Source: Heterodera schachtii | Taxonomy: Eukaryota > Nematoda > Chromadorea > Rhabditida > Heteroderidae | Direction: 5' to 3' | DNA length: 64,000 nucleotides | Assembly: GCA_023374025.1 (NCBI GenBank) | Contig: SIJG01000019.1 | Span: forward strand, 372,864-436,863 | Shown: one piece after another, positions 34,201 through 48,721 of the stretch | Layout: the number at the start of each line of letters is the position of its first letter | How positions within the stretch are numbered: position 1 is the first letter of the stretch | Translations under genes and position numbers: made by a program | The notes under the pieces: generated by a model | Databases searched by the model: none | The model's input: the letters and a program-made list of their open reading frames with translations, nothing else | Told to the model about the DNA's origin: nothing

Positions 34201-37200
34201 AATTTGAAATTGGTTGAAAAAGAAGACAATACATTGTACAACCAATGGACAATTTTACAAAAATTTTTATTATTTTGCTTAAGAACAAATTATAAAAAAA
34301 TTATTTTAATTGTATACAAAAAAAAATCACGAACGAAAACAAAGCTATTAAAGCTAGTTAGAGCATGATTTTAATGAAAAAAACATATGAACGAATCTTT
34401 TTAAGCAAAAAAACAGATTTATCAAGTTCCATTAATGGACAATAATATTATGTTTAAATATGAATAAAAATTCCTCATTATAATTTTTCTTTAAAAATTT
34501 AAGTTCCAATTAAAATTAATAATAAGAAAAATGCACATATTCATCTTATTGATCAGCATCAAAAGTCAAACCTATCATAATTCATTTTTACATTTAAGAC
34601 AATCTTAGCCAAAAAACGGTGTCATGAAACTAAAACATTATGGTTATTGTTAGATAGAATAAAAACTTGTTGATGACCCAAATTTTGAGAAAATTTGATA
34701 CATTTCAAATCAGTTTTTAACAGTTATTTTCGAGTGAAAACTGCAGGAATAATGCTTTGAACCAATTAATAAAAATTGACAGTATAAATACAATGCTTTA
34801 GTTTTGATTTAACAAATATTTTTTTTATCATAGCTTTACGTGGTTATTTTTTAAAAAGCAATCTAGTACTACCAATGAAGAATATATTTTCTACGACCTA
34901 ATAATTTAAAAAATCGACATTGTAATCAAATTAAAGATGAAGAGTAGACCTATAAAGAAAAACATGACAATAAAAACAAAAAGGTTTAAAAAAGCATAAA
35001 GTAAAAATTATTTTAATTCTTCATTTACTTGTAAGAGAGCCTCTATACATTTATGTTTCTTTAGTATATGAAAGAATTCCGATAAAAAGAATTAATAAAG
35101 TGAAGACAATTTGATGGCCTTTATAATGAATAATGACTTAATGAAAAACATGAATATGATGCATCAAAGGATAGCCCAATGCTCAATTAGACCAGAAGAT
35201 ATTGTTCCTTATTTATCAGAAATTATTAATTCCACAAAATATAAATATCATATACAAAATAAAAAAAATAACGTACGAATAATTGTTCATTTATAAATAA
35301 AATATAGTTTTATATCAAATCCATGCTGCTACTAGTAGCAATGTTTGATTCCATGAAATAATCTTGAATTCAAAAAAAATTTTATCTAAATTTTTAAAAT
35401 ATAATGAAAATAATTTTATATTTAATGAAAATATGAGATAAATTTATAATTTTGGAGCAGAAATATAAATTGTCTTATTAAATTAAACAATTAAATAGAA
35501 GTTACATGAAATAACAACAAACATCAAATAATTATAATTACAATTATTTAATTTCTTCATAAATAAACTTAGTTAACGTATAAAAAACAGTCTCAACCGT
35601 TTGTTTGCAACAAAAGAAAGTATCACAGGAAATTCAAAACCTTTACAGAAGTTTTAAAATACATGTTATTTTATGCCGATTAATTGCGAAAATAATTGTA
35701 TTTATTAAAAAATTACTATAATAAATAAAATTAAAACCCAATGTTTTAATTTTTAAATTCCGAAATTTACTCTATATTAAAAAGGGAGAACATAAAAAGA
35801 AAACATATAATATTAATACCTAAAACATATATTAAATTAAGCATATAAAATGACTGAAGAATAAAACCAATAATTAGAGATGGAAAAATTACAATATAAA
35901 AATCAAATAAAAAAATGTTTAAAAAAATTACTATAATTAAAGGCGAACGAAAAATCGCATAAACAGTCAGAATATCATGCCGTCATATTATTATCTGATA
36001 GAAGAAAGGATAACTTGATTGAAAAATTCAATTCTACAACACATCATTGAAAATCAACCGAAATAATTTTTTATTTTTAAAAATTAAAAATCAAAAAAAC
36101 TTAACCGATTCGTTGCTTTAATAATTTCACATAAAAAAAATATATGGTTGAATCATGATACAGTCTATATGTGATTGAGCAAGACAAAAATTATCAATAT
36201 TAAATGCAAAAATTATAAAATGAAAAAATAAAAAATGAGGGCAAAATTATTTATTGATATTTGGAATTAAAAATAAAATTTAAACATATGTGAAAAGATA
36301 CATATAATTATGAAAATAAAAATGAAAAGTTTAAAAAATTTAAATTAAAAAGTGACCAAAATTAGTTAAAATCATTTGTTATGTACTTTTAATAAAACAA
36401 AAAAATTTCTAATTTTTATGAAAATAAAAAATAATTAAATCTAAAAAAGTGGAAAAATTTAGAAACAAAATAAAAGAACGACGAGTAATTAAAAAGAATA
36501 TGACTTTGATTATATGATACTAAATGTAAGTAAAAAATAAATTAAGAAGCCATTTGGCAAATGTCAATAAATGAGAACGATTTTTACACGAAACAGCTCA
36601 GATAATACTTAAAAATAAAAAGATTGTAATATTCTATATTGCATAAAAGTTAAGAAAAATTTTTTTTAATTATATGGGTGTTGAACTCGTGCTCAGTTGA
36701 ACAAATTTAAATTATAATTTTGAATTCCATTCTTTTACATTTAAATTAAATGAAAACATCATAATTTAATTCGTTTTCATGCAATATTTAAAAGAAAAAA
36801 TATATTGACTATATTTGTAATAAATGAAAAGCAAAAAATAAAAATTAAATTAAATTAAATATAAATGTTAGTCTTTGTGGAAAATTTCTTATAAATTTAC
36901 AAATTTTTTAAGTTTTTATATTTTTGTTTAATTATTAATATATTTATTGTTAAGGAAAAACCTTCAAAGGGTAAAATCTTTCAAAATAATTGGGTTTTGT
37001 AAAATTTAAAAAAGAATAAAGGCAATCTAAAAATTAGGACAAATAAATACTCAAAAAAGTAAAAGACAAAATTTTTTACAAAATAAATTATTCTAAATAC
37101 AAAAATATAAAAATGGTAAATCCAAAAAATAATCAAATTAGAAAAATAAATTGATATATTAATCAATTTATTTTTTCAAAAAAAAAATTGAATCCGAATA

Positions 37201-39486
37201 TGGCCTTAAAAAAAGACAAAAAAGCAAAGCAAATAAAAAAAATCAATATAAAAATTGGACAAATATTCAAAAAAATAGTAGCAAAAAGAATGCTCCTATA
37301 ATCTTATGAATATAAAAAACAAAAAATATATATTAAAAGGAACAATCATAGTATTAAAATTTTAACAAATTATTTATAATTTTAGTAAAATTTTGATAAA
37401 TAATTTAATATAAATAATAAATGCTTTTTTGAAAATAATCAATGAAATACGATTTAAATAACTTTAATTTCTATGATTTTCATAATTTAAAAATTATTAA
37501 GCTTTAAAGAGAAAGTATTTTAATGTATTAATTGAGCATTTTCTGGAGCCGTATAAATTTGTTTTAAGTCCATGCTTGTTATTTTATGTTAGGTATACAT
37601 TACAGTGTCTTAATAAAATGTTTATTTAATTATAAAAATTTTCAAATTCATATTCTTGACAACAAATAAATTTAAAAAGATGATTGGTTTGTTTTATTTT
37701 TGCCTTGTTGCCCACTGTTCAACGTACATATACACATTCTTTTAATCATAAATTTTTACAGAAAATTAATGATTAACATAGGAAAAATTTGTAATTTAAG
37801 TTTCTCCATAATCTGTTTTCTTAATAATTTATATGTAGTTAATTAGCTGATAAAACTCATGGTGTTGATTCGTTTTTAAGCAAATTTTTTACTAAATATT
37901 TCGTGTCAAAAGAAAAAGTTTATTTTTTTGCAATTGTCTAAAAAATTCACCATAGTTATTATTTTGGTTTTTAAAATTTACTTTTTTAATCAATTTTTAT
38001 TTATTTTTTCTTGGGTTAAAAGCTATTTTGATAATCATATCATAGTTTAAAATTAATATTTTATTTGTTCAAATAACATTATATTCTCACTTTATAAATT
38101 GCTCCCTCATAATGTAGAAGATATTTTTTTTTCTCATTTAATGATATAGTATGCTTTATTTTTATAAAATTTATTCAACAAAATCAAATTATTAAATTAA
38201 ATTATTATATAATTATTTATCATTTTATTTTTTCATACAACAATCATTAAGAATATTTCTTTTTCTTTGCATTAAATTTAATGATTTCATTTGTATTATT
38301 TTTTTAACATTTATTGAAAGCAGTTTGATACTATTTCCTTTCAGATAATATTTTATAAAAATATTGATTTAATGCAAGATCTTCGCAAGAGTTGCTTAAA
38401 ATATCTATTTCGGTTTTATTGGTTTTTTGATAATGGTTACATAAAAAGATTTTAAAAAGATTTTTTTTATATGTTTTTTAACTTATAATTCACGTATTTT
38501 TGTCGCCGAATTTACATTAACTTGCATTCATTTCCAAAAACGCATGCAATCATTGATTGCGGCACGGCTATTTATAATTTGTTTTTAATACTCACATAAT
38601 AAATCTTTTTTTATTGTTATTAATTTCTTATAATTAATCTATTATTATGTCAATTTTTTTTTTGTTAAAGTGATTTTTGAAAATAAATTTTTTTAAACAA
38701 TTTTATTTAAGATTTTCTGGGTTTGAAGCTTTTAGTAATGAAAAGCTTTGCAGTAAGTCAGTTATAGAAATGCAACGAACGTGTAATAAAATGTTTTTAA
38801 ATTATTGTTTAAAACTTTTTCCATTATTTTTTTTGATTTTCTATACTAATTATTGGTACAATTTTCTCCTATTTATTTAGTTGAGAATTTTTATATTGTA
38901 GTAAATATAAATGCTTCTTCTATAAAAGCTTTATTTCGCTTTGGATTTATAAATTTAAAGAAAAAATATATGAATTAATTTTCGGTCATCCATTTCTTTC
39001 TATTTATTTGTTTTGATCTCCTGAATAATTATTCATAGAAAAATTAAAATTTTATTAGCATATTTATTATGATAAATTTAGTCCCAAAAGAACGGAACCT
39101 TAAATTTCTCGTCCCTTGGAAAAAATCAGTAAAAGTTTATTCATTCAATAACAATTTTAATTCTTTTTCTAGTTCATTTCTTAAGTTTTAATTTTTTATT
39201 AATTTTTTGGCGATTTGTAGTGTACTGTAATATTTTAAAACATTTTGTTTTGTGAAAGTTTAGCTTAAATTATTTATTTTATATTAATAAAAGTTTTGAT
39301 AAGATTCATTCATTTTTTAATTACTTGAAATTTTTATGTACATTAAATCAGTTTTTATTTACGATAATTTTTTTAAAAACAAAATTTGTCAAGAAATAAA
39401 TAAATAAGTCTTGGAGACGAATTTTTAAACAATTTTCATTTAAATGGGTGTATTTTCCTGAAATTTTTTGGGGTAGTTTCTTAGTT
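28276..39486. other. Long AT-rich gene-poor tract
   Basis: Eleven kilobases with only chance-sized frames (35111-35296, 36981-37166, 38677-38880), all Phe/Ile/Asn/Lys-rich. The + strand is A-rich from about 29.1 to 37.4 kb, apart from a T-rich island at 33.05-33.56 kb, then T-rich. No tRNA, rRNA or domain-bearing frame was seen. Confidence 0.6.
32762..33781. repeat. Two-part direct repeat with an internal gap
   Basis: Block A (32762-32869, with GAATTGAAACGAAGACAATA and AATAATGACGTAAGAAAATA) and block B (about 33161-33200, TTTAATGTGATTTTTTGTTT) are about 290 bp apart. In the second copy (33642-33781) they lie directly adjacent. The second copy is therefore either a deleted duplicate or the ancestral form. 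Confidence 0.7.
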
Positions 39487-39909
39487 GGAATTTCGGTTTA
39501 CCTCAGTTGGGCGCGCACGGTTGGGCGCTCACGGTTGGGCGCGCACTGTTGGGCGCCAGCATGTTTTTCCACTAAAACTTTCTATAACTTTTTTCTTGAT
39601 CATTCAAATCCAACATTGTTGGTATCATTCGAAAGCTTATCATGTTTAGAAACTTTTTCTGAGCTATTGCTTAGCGATTAGACAATTATCAAAAAAGTTA
39701 TATTATGAAAATTGCAAAAAGTCGAACTTTTTGAAGTTTTTTCTTAATAAATTTTTCCAGGCTTAAAATTTTTTTTTAGCAAGGCTAATAAAGCATTTAG
39801 CTTTCGAATGATATCAAGATTGTTGGATTTGGATGCCAAAGAAAAAAGCTATCATGGAAAAACGAGCTGGCGCCCAACCGTGCGCGCCCAACTGAGCGAG
39901 TCCGGAATT
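39487..39909. mobile_element. ~420-bp inverted-repeat element with GGGCGC-rich ends
   Basis: The left arm has CAGTTGGGCGCGCACGGTTG, then AATCCAACATTGTTGGTATC and ATTCGAAAGCTTATCATG. The right arm has the inverse of each (GAATGATATCAAGATTGTTG; CCCAACCGTGCGCGCCCAAC). The left tip also carries short direct repeats of CGGTTGGGCGC. No ORF and no clear target duplication. A non-autonomous foldback/MITE is the best reading. Confidence 0.78.
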
Positions 39910-41892
39910 TTTATATTTTTTTAAATAGTCAATTTTTTTTAATTAATATATTCATAACGAATAAGATACTATATTTAATAAATCATAGAATTGAAAAATT
40001 GAACCAACACAATTTTCAAGAATTTTATATAATTTATTTTTTAAATTTCAGAAAATTTCTTTAGGATCAAAAAGTTTTGGACAATAAATATTTTTGAAAT
40101 TTTATGACAATAACTTTTTTTTATATCTAAGTGAGCCAAGAGTAAAATATCATAACTTTAATTGATAAACAAATTTTTTAAATTTGACATTATTCTAAAG
40201 CTCCACATGTCTAGTTCTATGTACATGTCGGTATAGTATATCTTTATATTTTTTGAAAAAAACACTAGAGCTTGTTAAAAGCTTTCTAGTGATAGCAAAT
40301 TTATTGAATTATGATGCTCTAAATTTTGCTCACAATTAAAAAGAATTGAATCGCTTAATAACTCTAGAGCTGACCCATCGTGACCAAAAGTTTAAAAAAC
40401 GAATCGTGATAAACGAATTGGGTGGTCATTCATGTATGGGAGGTGGCTGGTGATGTCGATAGGCAAACCCGGAGAAGAAAAGTTTTCGTGAAATTTGTTA
40501 ACAAAACATTATTCAGGAAAGATATTCTTTGTTTTGTGTTTTGAAAGCCAAATTACTACTAGCAAGACTGCTTGTATGTATGCCTTCTAAACATTAATTT
40601 TTCTCAATTTTCTTCAAAATTTTTTCAGTTCAGACTCCCATTCTTACTAGAGCTGTTTCACGGTTGCCCTTCCGATACCGCGACCTGGCATTTGAAAAAC
40701 ATGGTATCATTCAATAGCTTTAAGTGTTTTCTATCAAATATTATATTTAAATTATTTACAAAGTATAAAAAAATTAACTTAAAACTTAAAAATTTTACTT
40801 GAATTTTTTGGCCATGGCCTTTTTAAAATCATTGAAATTTTTGAAATTCTAGTGTTTGATAAATTATACCAAAGGTTTAAATTCCAAAAAGAAATTAAAA
40901 ATTTAAAGTCATTAATTTATAAATTTTTATTTTTTTTATTCTCCAATTTTTTTTAGAACACATTTTTACGAAAAACAATTTATATACTTTTTTAATTATT
41001 TTATTTACTAGAATCATCACTATATCAGAAAGTAATAAATTATATTTTTAATTTGATGAATAAATCGATCGTATGAGTGAGTCATCGTCAATTTGCTTTA
41101 GCACTTTAATAAATTTGCTTCTAAATAATGAGCGATAACAGTGTGAATTTAATTGTGAAATTGTTGAATAATGATAATTATAAATCAAAAATCTATGGAC
41201 AAATTAGATGAATGATTCATATTTATTTATCTCAAATTACAGAGCAAATTTTATTGTGACAGATGGTGACGGGGCAATAAATATTTGTTTAATTATTTAT
41301 GATCGAAAAATTTAACACTTTGATCATTTATTTATTTGTTAAAATAATATTTTATCCGTTAAATAAATATGTTTATTAAAACATTTAAAAAAAAATTTAG
41401 CTGTCAACAGGAATATTGCATTTATGGCATTGGTAAACAACACCTACAGGCGAAAAAGTAGTGATTTACAAAAAATTATTTTATTGAATTTTTTTGGTTC
41501 TCACACCCCTCTTTTGCCCGGATTACCCAACTTTGGTAACCCCAATTTTTGTCGAGCCGACATTTGGGGATTCTGACACTTGGAGATTTTTGAGTATGAG
41601 TACATATAGTCTATGTAATGTAGTCAATTAAGTCAGTGCGAAAATATTCAAATAGATGTATTTGCAATAAATTGTACCATAAAACGAGGTTTCTTCTTTC
41701 TTAACATTTTTTAAAGGAGAATTCATTCACTGACACATTGCCAACGCAGCCTTCAATTGATGAGACGCATGGTTGAGTAAGAGAAAATGGAGGAAAACAT
41801 ATTTTCATTAAATTAATTTTACAGTGGAATAAATTTTCGCCATTTTTTTCTATTTTTAAAAATTAAAGTTTATAATCGTGATCAAAAGCATC
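39910..41892. other. AT-rich tract with GC-richer relic patches
   Basis: No complete gene. Patches at 40363-40500 and 40625-40705 (CGGTTGCCCTTCCGATACCG) look less random than their surroundings. The first reads about 30 protein-like codons on the minus strand (PGLPIDITSHLPYMNDHP). A third patch at 41500-41590 is also unexplained. These are probably decayed repeats or exons. Confidence 0.35.
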
Positions 41893-43943
41893 AGACCTGT
41901 TTTTTTCAATTTTTGGCACATATTTTGGCCTTGTTTTGATAATCCTATTAATAGAAGATTTTTTGTTTATTTTTAATTGATTTCAAATTTATTAAATAAA
42001 ATTTTCATGAATAAAATTAGACAATTTGACATACTGATGATGTTATGAGTTTATATAATTACCATAGGTTTATTGCGCATTTAATTGGGGTTTTCCAATT
42101 TTATTGAGAATTTTTGTTTACAAGATCAATACATGTCGCGATGCATTTTTCATGGCATTGAGAAATTTATATTGTTGTTGGATTAGTTTTTTATTTGCAG
42201 AAACTTAATTTAAACTGTTTTCTTTCGATGGATGAATGATTGATTTATGTTTTTGTGTATTCATCATGTCCCAGTTTCTGTCCCTAACATTTTCTCATTT
42301 CTGTCCATTTTAACATTTCAAATTGTTTTGTTATTTCTTTTAACATTACGATCATTCATAATTACTTTTTAACACTTGACAATTTTTCGATGGAGAAAAT
42401 GTGTCTAGTATGCCGAATGTTTTTCCTTCGTTCGTTTCTTCATTCTTTTCTTTCATTTAATTTTTTAATTTTTATCTGTAATTTAAAATTAAATTATTTT
42501 TTTTTTTGTTTTAGGATTTTTTATTTTTAAAATTAATTTTTCTTTTTTTTCACGTAGTCGCAAAAATGCAAAATTGAAAATAATTTCTAAGAATTGTATG
42601 GAACTATTTATTTTTCGTTAAATTATTGGATATTTCTTAATTTAATTATTTTAACCTATTTTTTATTCTTGGCTTTCTTCTAAAAAAGCTAAATTAAACA
42701 GTATTAAACATATTAAATTTAATAATTGTGTTGCTTTATTTTTTCGTCTGTAATAATAAAATATATGTTTTTCAATTACGTAACATACCCGATTTCTTTC
42801 GTGGTAATTAAATCTATCAAACGCTAAATTCAAACAAGAATTAAATAAAATAACAAAACAATAAAGAAAGGACTCCAACAAAATGCCAAACTAATTTAAA
42901 TAATGAAAAGGTCACAATATCCAACAGATTTTTTGCAAAATTCTTGGAAAAAAGTCCAAAATTTGTTTTTGATTAGAATTGCACTATCGAAATAGATAAA
43001 TAAAAGGAAATTAACTTATTTTTCGACCTGTTTTTTTCAGTTTTGGCACATTTTTTGGCCTTGTTTGATATTCCTATTAATAGAAGATTTTATTTTAATT
43101 GATTTTCAAATTTATTTAAATAAAATTTTTGACAGATGATGATTGTTATGAGTTAATATAATTAACATAGGTTTGTTTATTGCGCATTTTAATTGGAGTT
43201 TCCCAATTTTATTGAGAATTTTTGTTTACAAGATCTTCACATATCGCGACTGCATTTTTATGGCATATGTGAAATTTATATTGTTGTTGGATTAGTTTTT
43301 TATTTGCGGAAACTTAATTTAAAGTTTTTCTTTTGATGGATAAATTATTGATTTATGTTTTTGTTTATTCAGCATGTCCCAGTTTCTGTCCCTATCATTT
43401 TCTCATTTCTGTCCCATTTTAACATTTCAAATTGTTTTGTTATTTCTTTTAACATTACGATCATTCATAATTACTTTTAAACACTTGACAATTTTCCGAT
43501 GGAGAAAATGTGTCTAGTATGACGAATATTTTTCCTTCATTCGTTTCTTCATTCTTTTCTTTCATTTATTTTTTAATTTATATCTGTAATTTGAAATTAA
43601 ATTATTTTTGTTTTAGGGTTTTTTATTTTTTGAATTGATTTTTCTTTATTTTCAAGTAGTCTAAAATTGAAAATATTTTCTACGAATTGTATGGAACTAT
43701 TTATTTTTCGTTAAATTATTCGATATTCTTAATTTAATTATTTCAACATATTTTTATTCATGGCTTTCTTCCAAAAAAGCTAAGTTAAATAGTATTGAAC
43801 ATATTAAATTTAACTATTATGTTGCTTTATTTTTTCGTAGTTCAATGTCTGTAATAAAAAAATATATGTTTTTCAATTACGTAACATAGCCGATTTCTTG
43901 CGTGACAATTAAATCTATCAAACGCGAAATTCAAACAAGAATT
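41893..43943. repeat. ~0.95-kb direct duplication
   Basis: Copies at 41893-42842 and 43025-43943 match along their length with small indels, sharing CCTATTAATAGAAGATTTT, CATGTCCCAGTTTCTGTCCC, CATTACGATCATTCATAATT and AAATCTATCAAACGC. They are separated by about 180 bp. Neither copy has a credible gene; the 72-codon minus frame at 42663-42881 is not kept open in the second copy. Confidence 0.88.
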
Positions 43944-45250
43944 TTTAAATTTTTATATTGCTTTATTTTTTTTATAATACATGCAAAAATAAATTTTATC
44001 AAATTTCAATTTTGGGCTGTAAATACTTTATATACGTTGACATATCCTATATAGTTGAAAATTTTTCGCGAGAAAATTTTTAATCACTTTATTTGTTTAA
44101 TAATAAATTATTTGTCTATGAATAAGTTTTATTTTTCCAATCTTTAAATTAAAGGTATATTTTTAACACTTAAATCCTAAATTTTTAAGCGATAAAGGCA
44201 AGAGTAATTATTAATAATTAATAAAAATTTTATTTAAAATATATTAGTTTTCTTTCATATTTTCTATCCATTAAAGATTCTTTTATATTTATATAATTTT
44301 TGCCAATTATTTACATTTCATTTTTTGTACATTAAAATTTAATAAATAATCATTACATTTTTCACATGAATTTTAATGAAAAAAACAATGTGATATTTCC
44401 ATTGCAGTCGATGTCCTTTAAAAAATAAATAAAATTAAAACTTTATTTTGCTTTCCTCGTTAAAAATAATCTAAATTTAAATTTTATTTATTTATGCTAA
44501 GGTTAATGAAAAAAACTATATTTAATTGTTGTGCAGTTATATTCATGCTTCTTCGACCATTCAATTTTTTGTGCTGATAGCATTTTTTGTAAAATTTTGA
44601 GTAAAACACCGTCTCACAGCAACAAAAATGAAAAAATACACCCCTAAGAAGCGACCTATACATTTTCAAAAATAACTCCTAAGAAATGGAAAATGTTCTC
44701 AAAAATTTTCCCCTAATTTTTTTTATTGGTTAAAATGTCAATTTTTTCTAAGAAAATATTAGAATGTCAGTGCCAAAAGAAGAATTGAAAATTAACTGAT
44801 AAAAAATTTTGCCTAAAAAGCACCAAATTTTTATGCTTTTGAGTTTTTGTGCTTATTTGCCATTTTTGATGCTTATTTCGTGCTTAATTAGCATTTTTTC
44901 ATGCTGAATTAAGTACTTAATTATCATTTTTGTTGCTGAAAAATCCGCGCTCTAATTATTTCTTTATATATCTAAGGCTTTCATTGAGAACACACTAGTG
45001 TTGTAAATTCATTATTAATGATTTGATTATTTAAATTAAATTTTTGGGTCTCTATTAATATGAATGCTTATTTATATTTTTTTAATTTAATTATATTATG
45101 AATAATTTTGCATTAATGTTTGAATAAATTTTTTACTCAGCTTTTTTATCGCTTTGAGTGATTTCTCCCTCTAGTTACTGGTTACTGTAATAAGTCAATG
45201 AATTATTTTTAAAAAGAAACTAATTTCACAATTATATTCAATATTATTTA

Positions 45251-45282
<32 letters not shown>

Positions 45283-48027
45283 CTTTATTTCTATTTTTCT
45301 ATTTTTCTACTTTAAGGGTGTGCTTGTAATAAAGCATTATTTCTTAATTGTAGGCGAATTTTTAATTTTTAAATACCAATTTATAAAGCATATATAAAAT
45401 TAAAAAAAGATGAATACTTCATTTTTAAATTCCGCTGAACGTCATGAAAGAAATTTAAATTTTATTTTTTTTATTCATTTAAATTCAATGCGGTAAATAG
45501 TTTCTTGTATATCCTTGTGTAAAAATTTCGATTTGATATAATATTTTCACGGTTAGAGTCTTAAATTTTTAGAAAAATTTTATAATTATCAAAATGTTTT
45601 TTATCTTTTACTCACATTTAATTATTTTTAAAGGCATGCATTTTTCAGAGTAAATATAATTCTTAAAATTCTTCAAAAAACAAAACAAGAAAAACATGAA
45701 AAGTTTACTAGGGAAAATCTTTTTAATTCCAATAAAAACTTTAAACAACCAAGTGGCATGCTTTTTACGAAACTCACAATCAATAATTTATTGTTAAAAA
45801 CCTATTAGTCTAATGATTGGAAATAATTTACTTTTGCTTATTTCAGTATTTGTCTTTATATTTTTTCTTGTAAAATGCAAACTCACCAAATTAGCAATTG
45901 CAGATTATGCTTTAAATTTATAAATAGTTATAATTACAATTTTAAAAATAATAAACATTTTTAAATTTGAATCTTATATTTATATTAATATAAATTTTAA
46001 ATAAAATTAGCATATATTCACTTAATGCTTCATACTTTATTAATATATTTGATTTTGGTGTTTAATTTCCATTTATAATTCTTGAGCCATAGCCCATTCT
46101 TTTAAGTCAATAATTGTTGGATGCATAGGATGATTCATTCGAGTAATTAAATTGAGGAATGTATTTTATAAAATATAAATTGAAAAAAAAATGTTCATAA
46201 ATAGTTTGGGCTTCTAATTTATTGTTAAATTTACCTTTGGATAACCAAATTTCCTTTTTCTACGCACAATTATATATTGAATTACATATCTCTTTTTGAA
46301 CAGGTTAAATTTTTATTCGATTTTCAAATGTTTTAGCTCTGTTTTTTGATTAACAATTTTTGTTTTCTTATTCTTAGATATGAATAAGATTTTATTTTTA
46401 ACGTTTTTAATCACCGCTTGGATTCCAAATAAATAATTAAAAAAACAACATAAACGAAATATCGGTATATTAAAATCAAAGATTAAAAAGGTCGCAATTC
46501 GGAGAAGTATCCAGGGGTTTTCAGGGGCGTTGGTCACGAATATGACATCAATTTAGACCTTCAATTAATAATCTGACTAGATAGTTTATTAAATCTCGTG
46601 ATTCTAAAATCAAGAATAATGTTTTTTCTATAACATTGAAGAGTTATTTTCATTCCCTATGTTAGCATAAATTTGAATTATTTTTCTAAAAAAGTAAAAT
46701 TATTTATTTATATTAATAGAATAATTTGTTTAACAATATTCTTATTTATTTTTCACGAATATTTTGATAAATACTTTTTATTTTCATTATTTTTTTGCTT
46801 ATCTCCTGGCTGAAAAGAATAAATCTTTCTTTAAACTTTGCTAAGAATGGTGAACTAATATTTATATTTAATCAAACCTAAAAAGTTATAAATTCTTTTT
46901 TTTGCAGCTGAGTTTTTATAAAAGATATTTACTTACCTTCTTAGATTGATTTAGATGCATGTTATTAATTTAGGTTTGTAAAATTATACACATTTAAGAT
47001 GGTAAATTAAAATAAATATTTGTATTGCATTAATTTATATGATATTTTTAAAATAGACTAGCTTTGAGTAATTCAATTCTTGAATGATTTTAAAGATAAG
47101 ATGATAGATGAATTGTGCGCGAAGGTTGAATATGATGCGCTATTTGTCTCTTATAACATGCCTAGTTCTCGTATAGCGCCAGACGTATGGTGACAGACTC
47201 GATAAGCAAATTAATTGAAATTTCTTTAAATCAAAATTTATATTAAAAATACAAATTTCTTAATGTAGGTTTTTTTAATACTTTTTACTAGAATATATTG
47301 TTTAATTATGTTTGGACTAAATTTTTTCATATTCATGTATTTATATTTTTCAAATTGGCAATCCATGATGTATATTTACCAATTTTTTCCTCATACAAAT
47401 TTCAAGTCCAAATACATGTAGCGATTTTGTTACTATATTTTCTCTTAAATTTTCAGCATTACTTTAGTAATAATAAATGATAAATGCACAAAAAAGTTTA
47501 TTTATTTCATAGCATTATGTCTTTGATAGTGAAAAACAATTAGTTATTTCTATAGATATCGACGAATAAGACTTTCAGTGTAAATGTTTGATTGTGCATT
47601 ATTTCAAGATGTTTTAAATAGAATGAATATCATCTACATTGGAATGTGTTTATTTTTTTTATTGTTTTTAAAAATAAATTAAATAAATTCTATATATTGA
47701 CCAGCGATAAATTTGCACAAGTTAGAGAAAATATTTAAAACGGAATTTGAACCCTCATATTTTAAATAAATATGGTTATACTAAAGTTTATAATTTTTAT
47801 TTAGTTGTTTTTTAAATGATGATGTAATTACATGTAAACAATCTTTTTATCTTGTTAGATTTGCAATATTAAAGATGATAAAACTCGATGGAACTAAAAA
47901 AGTATTGTTATTTTTAAAAGCAAAATTCGTTTCGGAGTTCGAATTGGCCAAAATAGATAACCCGGTTCAGTAGGAGTTTTTGGAAAAAGCGCGCGGAATA
48001 TAAATAAAGTACAAAAATGTTTATGAT
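43944..48027. other. AT-rich gene-poor tract, mostly T-rich
   Basis: No gene seen. It contains a dispersed-repeat fragment at 44630-44720 (TACACCCCTAAGAAG), an (AT)n microsatellite at 45255-45282, and GC-richer relic patches at 46495-46545 and 47110-47210. None supports a feature beyond repeat relics. Confidence 0.5.
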
Positions 48028-48029
48028 TA

Positions 48030-48248
48030 CCGTATATTCTCTAATTAAGGCCCCTCCAGCAGATGGACTACTTTGCCACCTCCTAAGGAAGCGCCGGATC
48101 ATACCGGAAGCAAAATTTTGGATTTTCTAGATAGTTTGAAGACTAATGTACCTATAAAATCCAAAATTTTGCTTCCGGTATAATCCCCCGCTTCCTGAGG
48201 AGGTGGCAAAAGTAGTCCATCTGGGGGGCCTAATTAGAGAATATACGG
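48030..48248. mobile_element. 219-bp hairpin MITE flanked by TA
   Basis: The sequence begins CCGTATATTCTCTAATTAAG and ends in its inverse, with TA on both sides (48028-48029, 48249-48250). The arms remain complementary almost to the centre (AGATGGACTACTTTGCCACC left, inverse right; CCGGAAGCAAAATTTTGGAT left, inverse right). The TA duplication fits a Tc1/mariner-type non-autonomous element. A partial relative lies at 28150. Confidence 0.88.
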
Positions 48249-48721
48249 TAATATGAAAAATGCAACCAAAAAAGGTTACTCCGTTGATTATTGTTATTTG
48301 CTACCATTATTTGTTTGGTATTACTTTTAAGCACTAAAGCATTGTGTTTTTAAGTTAAGTAATTGAGTATAGGACCTTTTTTTTAAAAATGACCAAATTT
48401 ATTCATGTTTTTAAAATATTTTCACATTATTTTATTATTTATTTAATTAGCCTCATTTTTCGTTACTAAAACAAAAAATGTCAAATCGATGAAAGGAATA
48501 AAGAAATTTTTGTCCTTACAAAGGAGAGTGTTCAGGTGATGGTGGGATTTCCAAATGAAACTTTGTAGGTGGGTAGACCACCCCTGGGTTGTATTGCAGA
48601 ATTTTTTTTCTAGCTGCGGAATAAGCATTTGTGCCGAGATATGGCGTGCCAAAAGTTGCCAAAATTTGTATTTTTAGAAACAAACAAAAGTAATTATTAT
48701 CATATTTCCTCAAAATCATTT

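Noticed and set aside
47914..48102. 62-codon minus-strand ORF with SSPSAGGALIREY
   Set aside because: It starts inside the TA-flanked hairpin MITE and runs out into AT-rich flank; the protein-like look comes from the GC-richer MITE arm.
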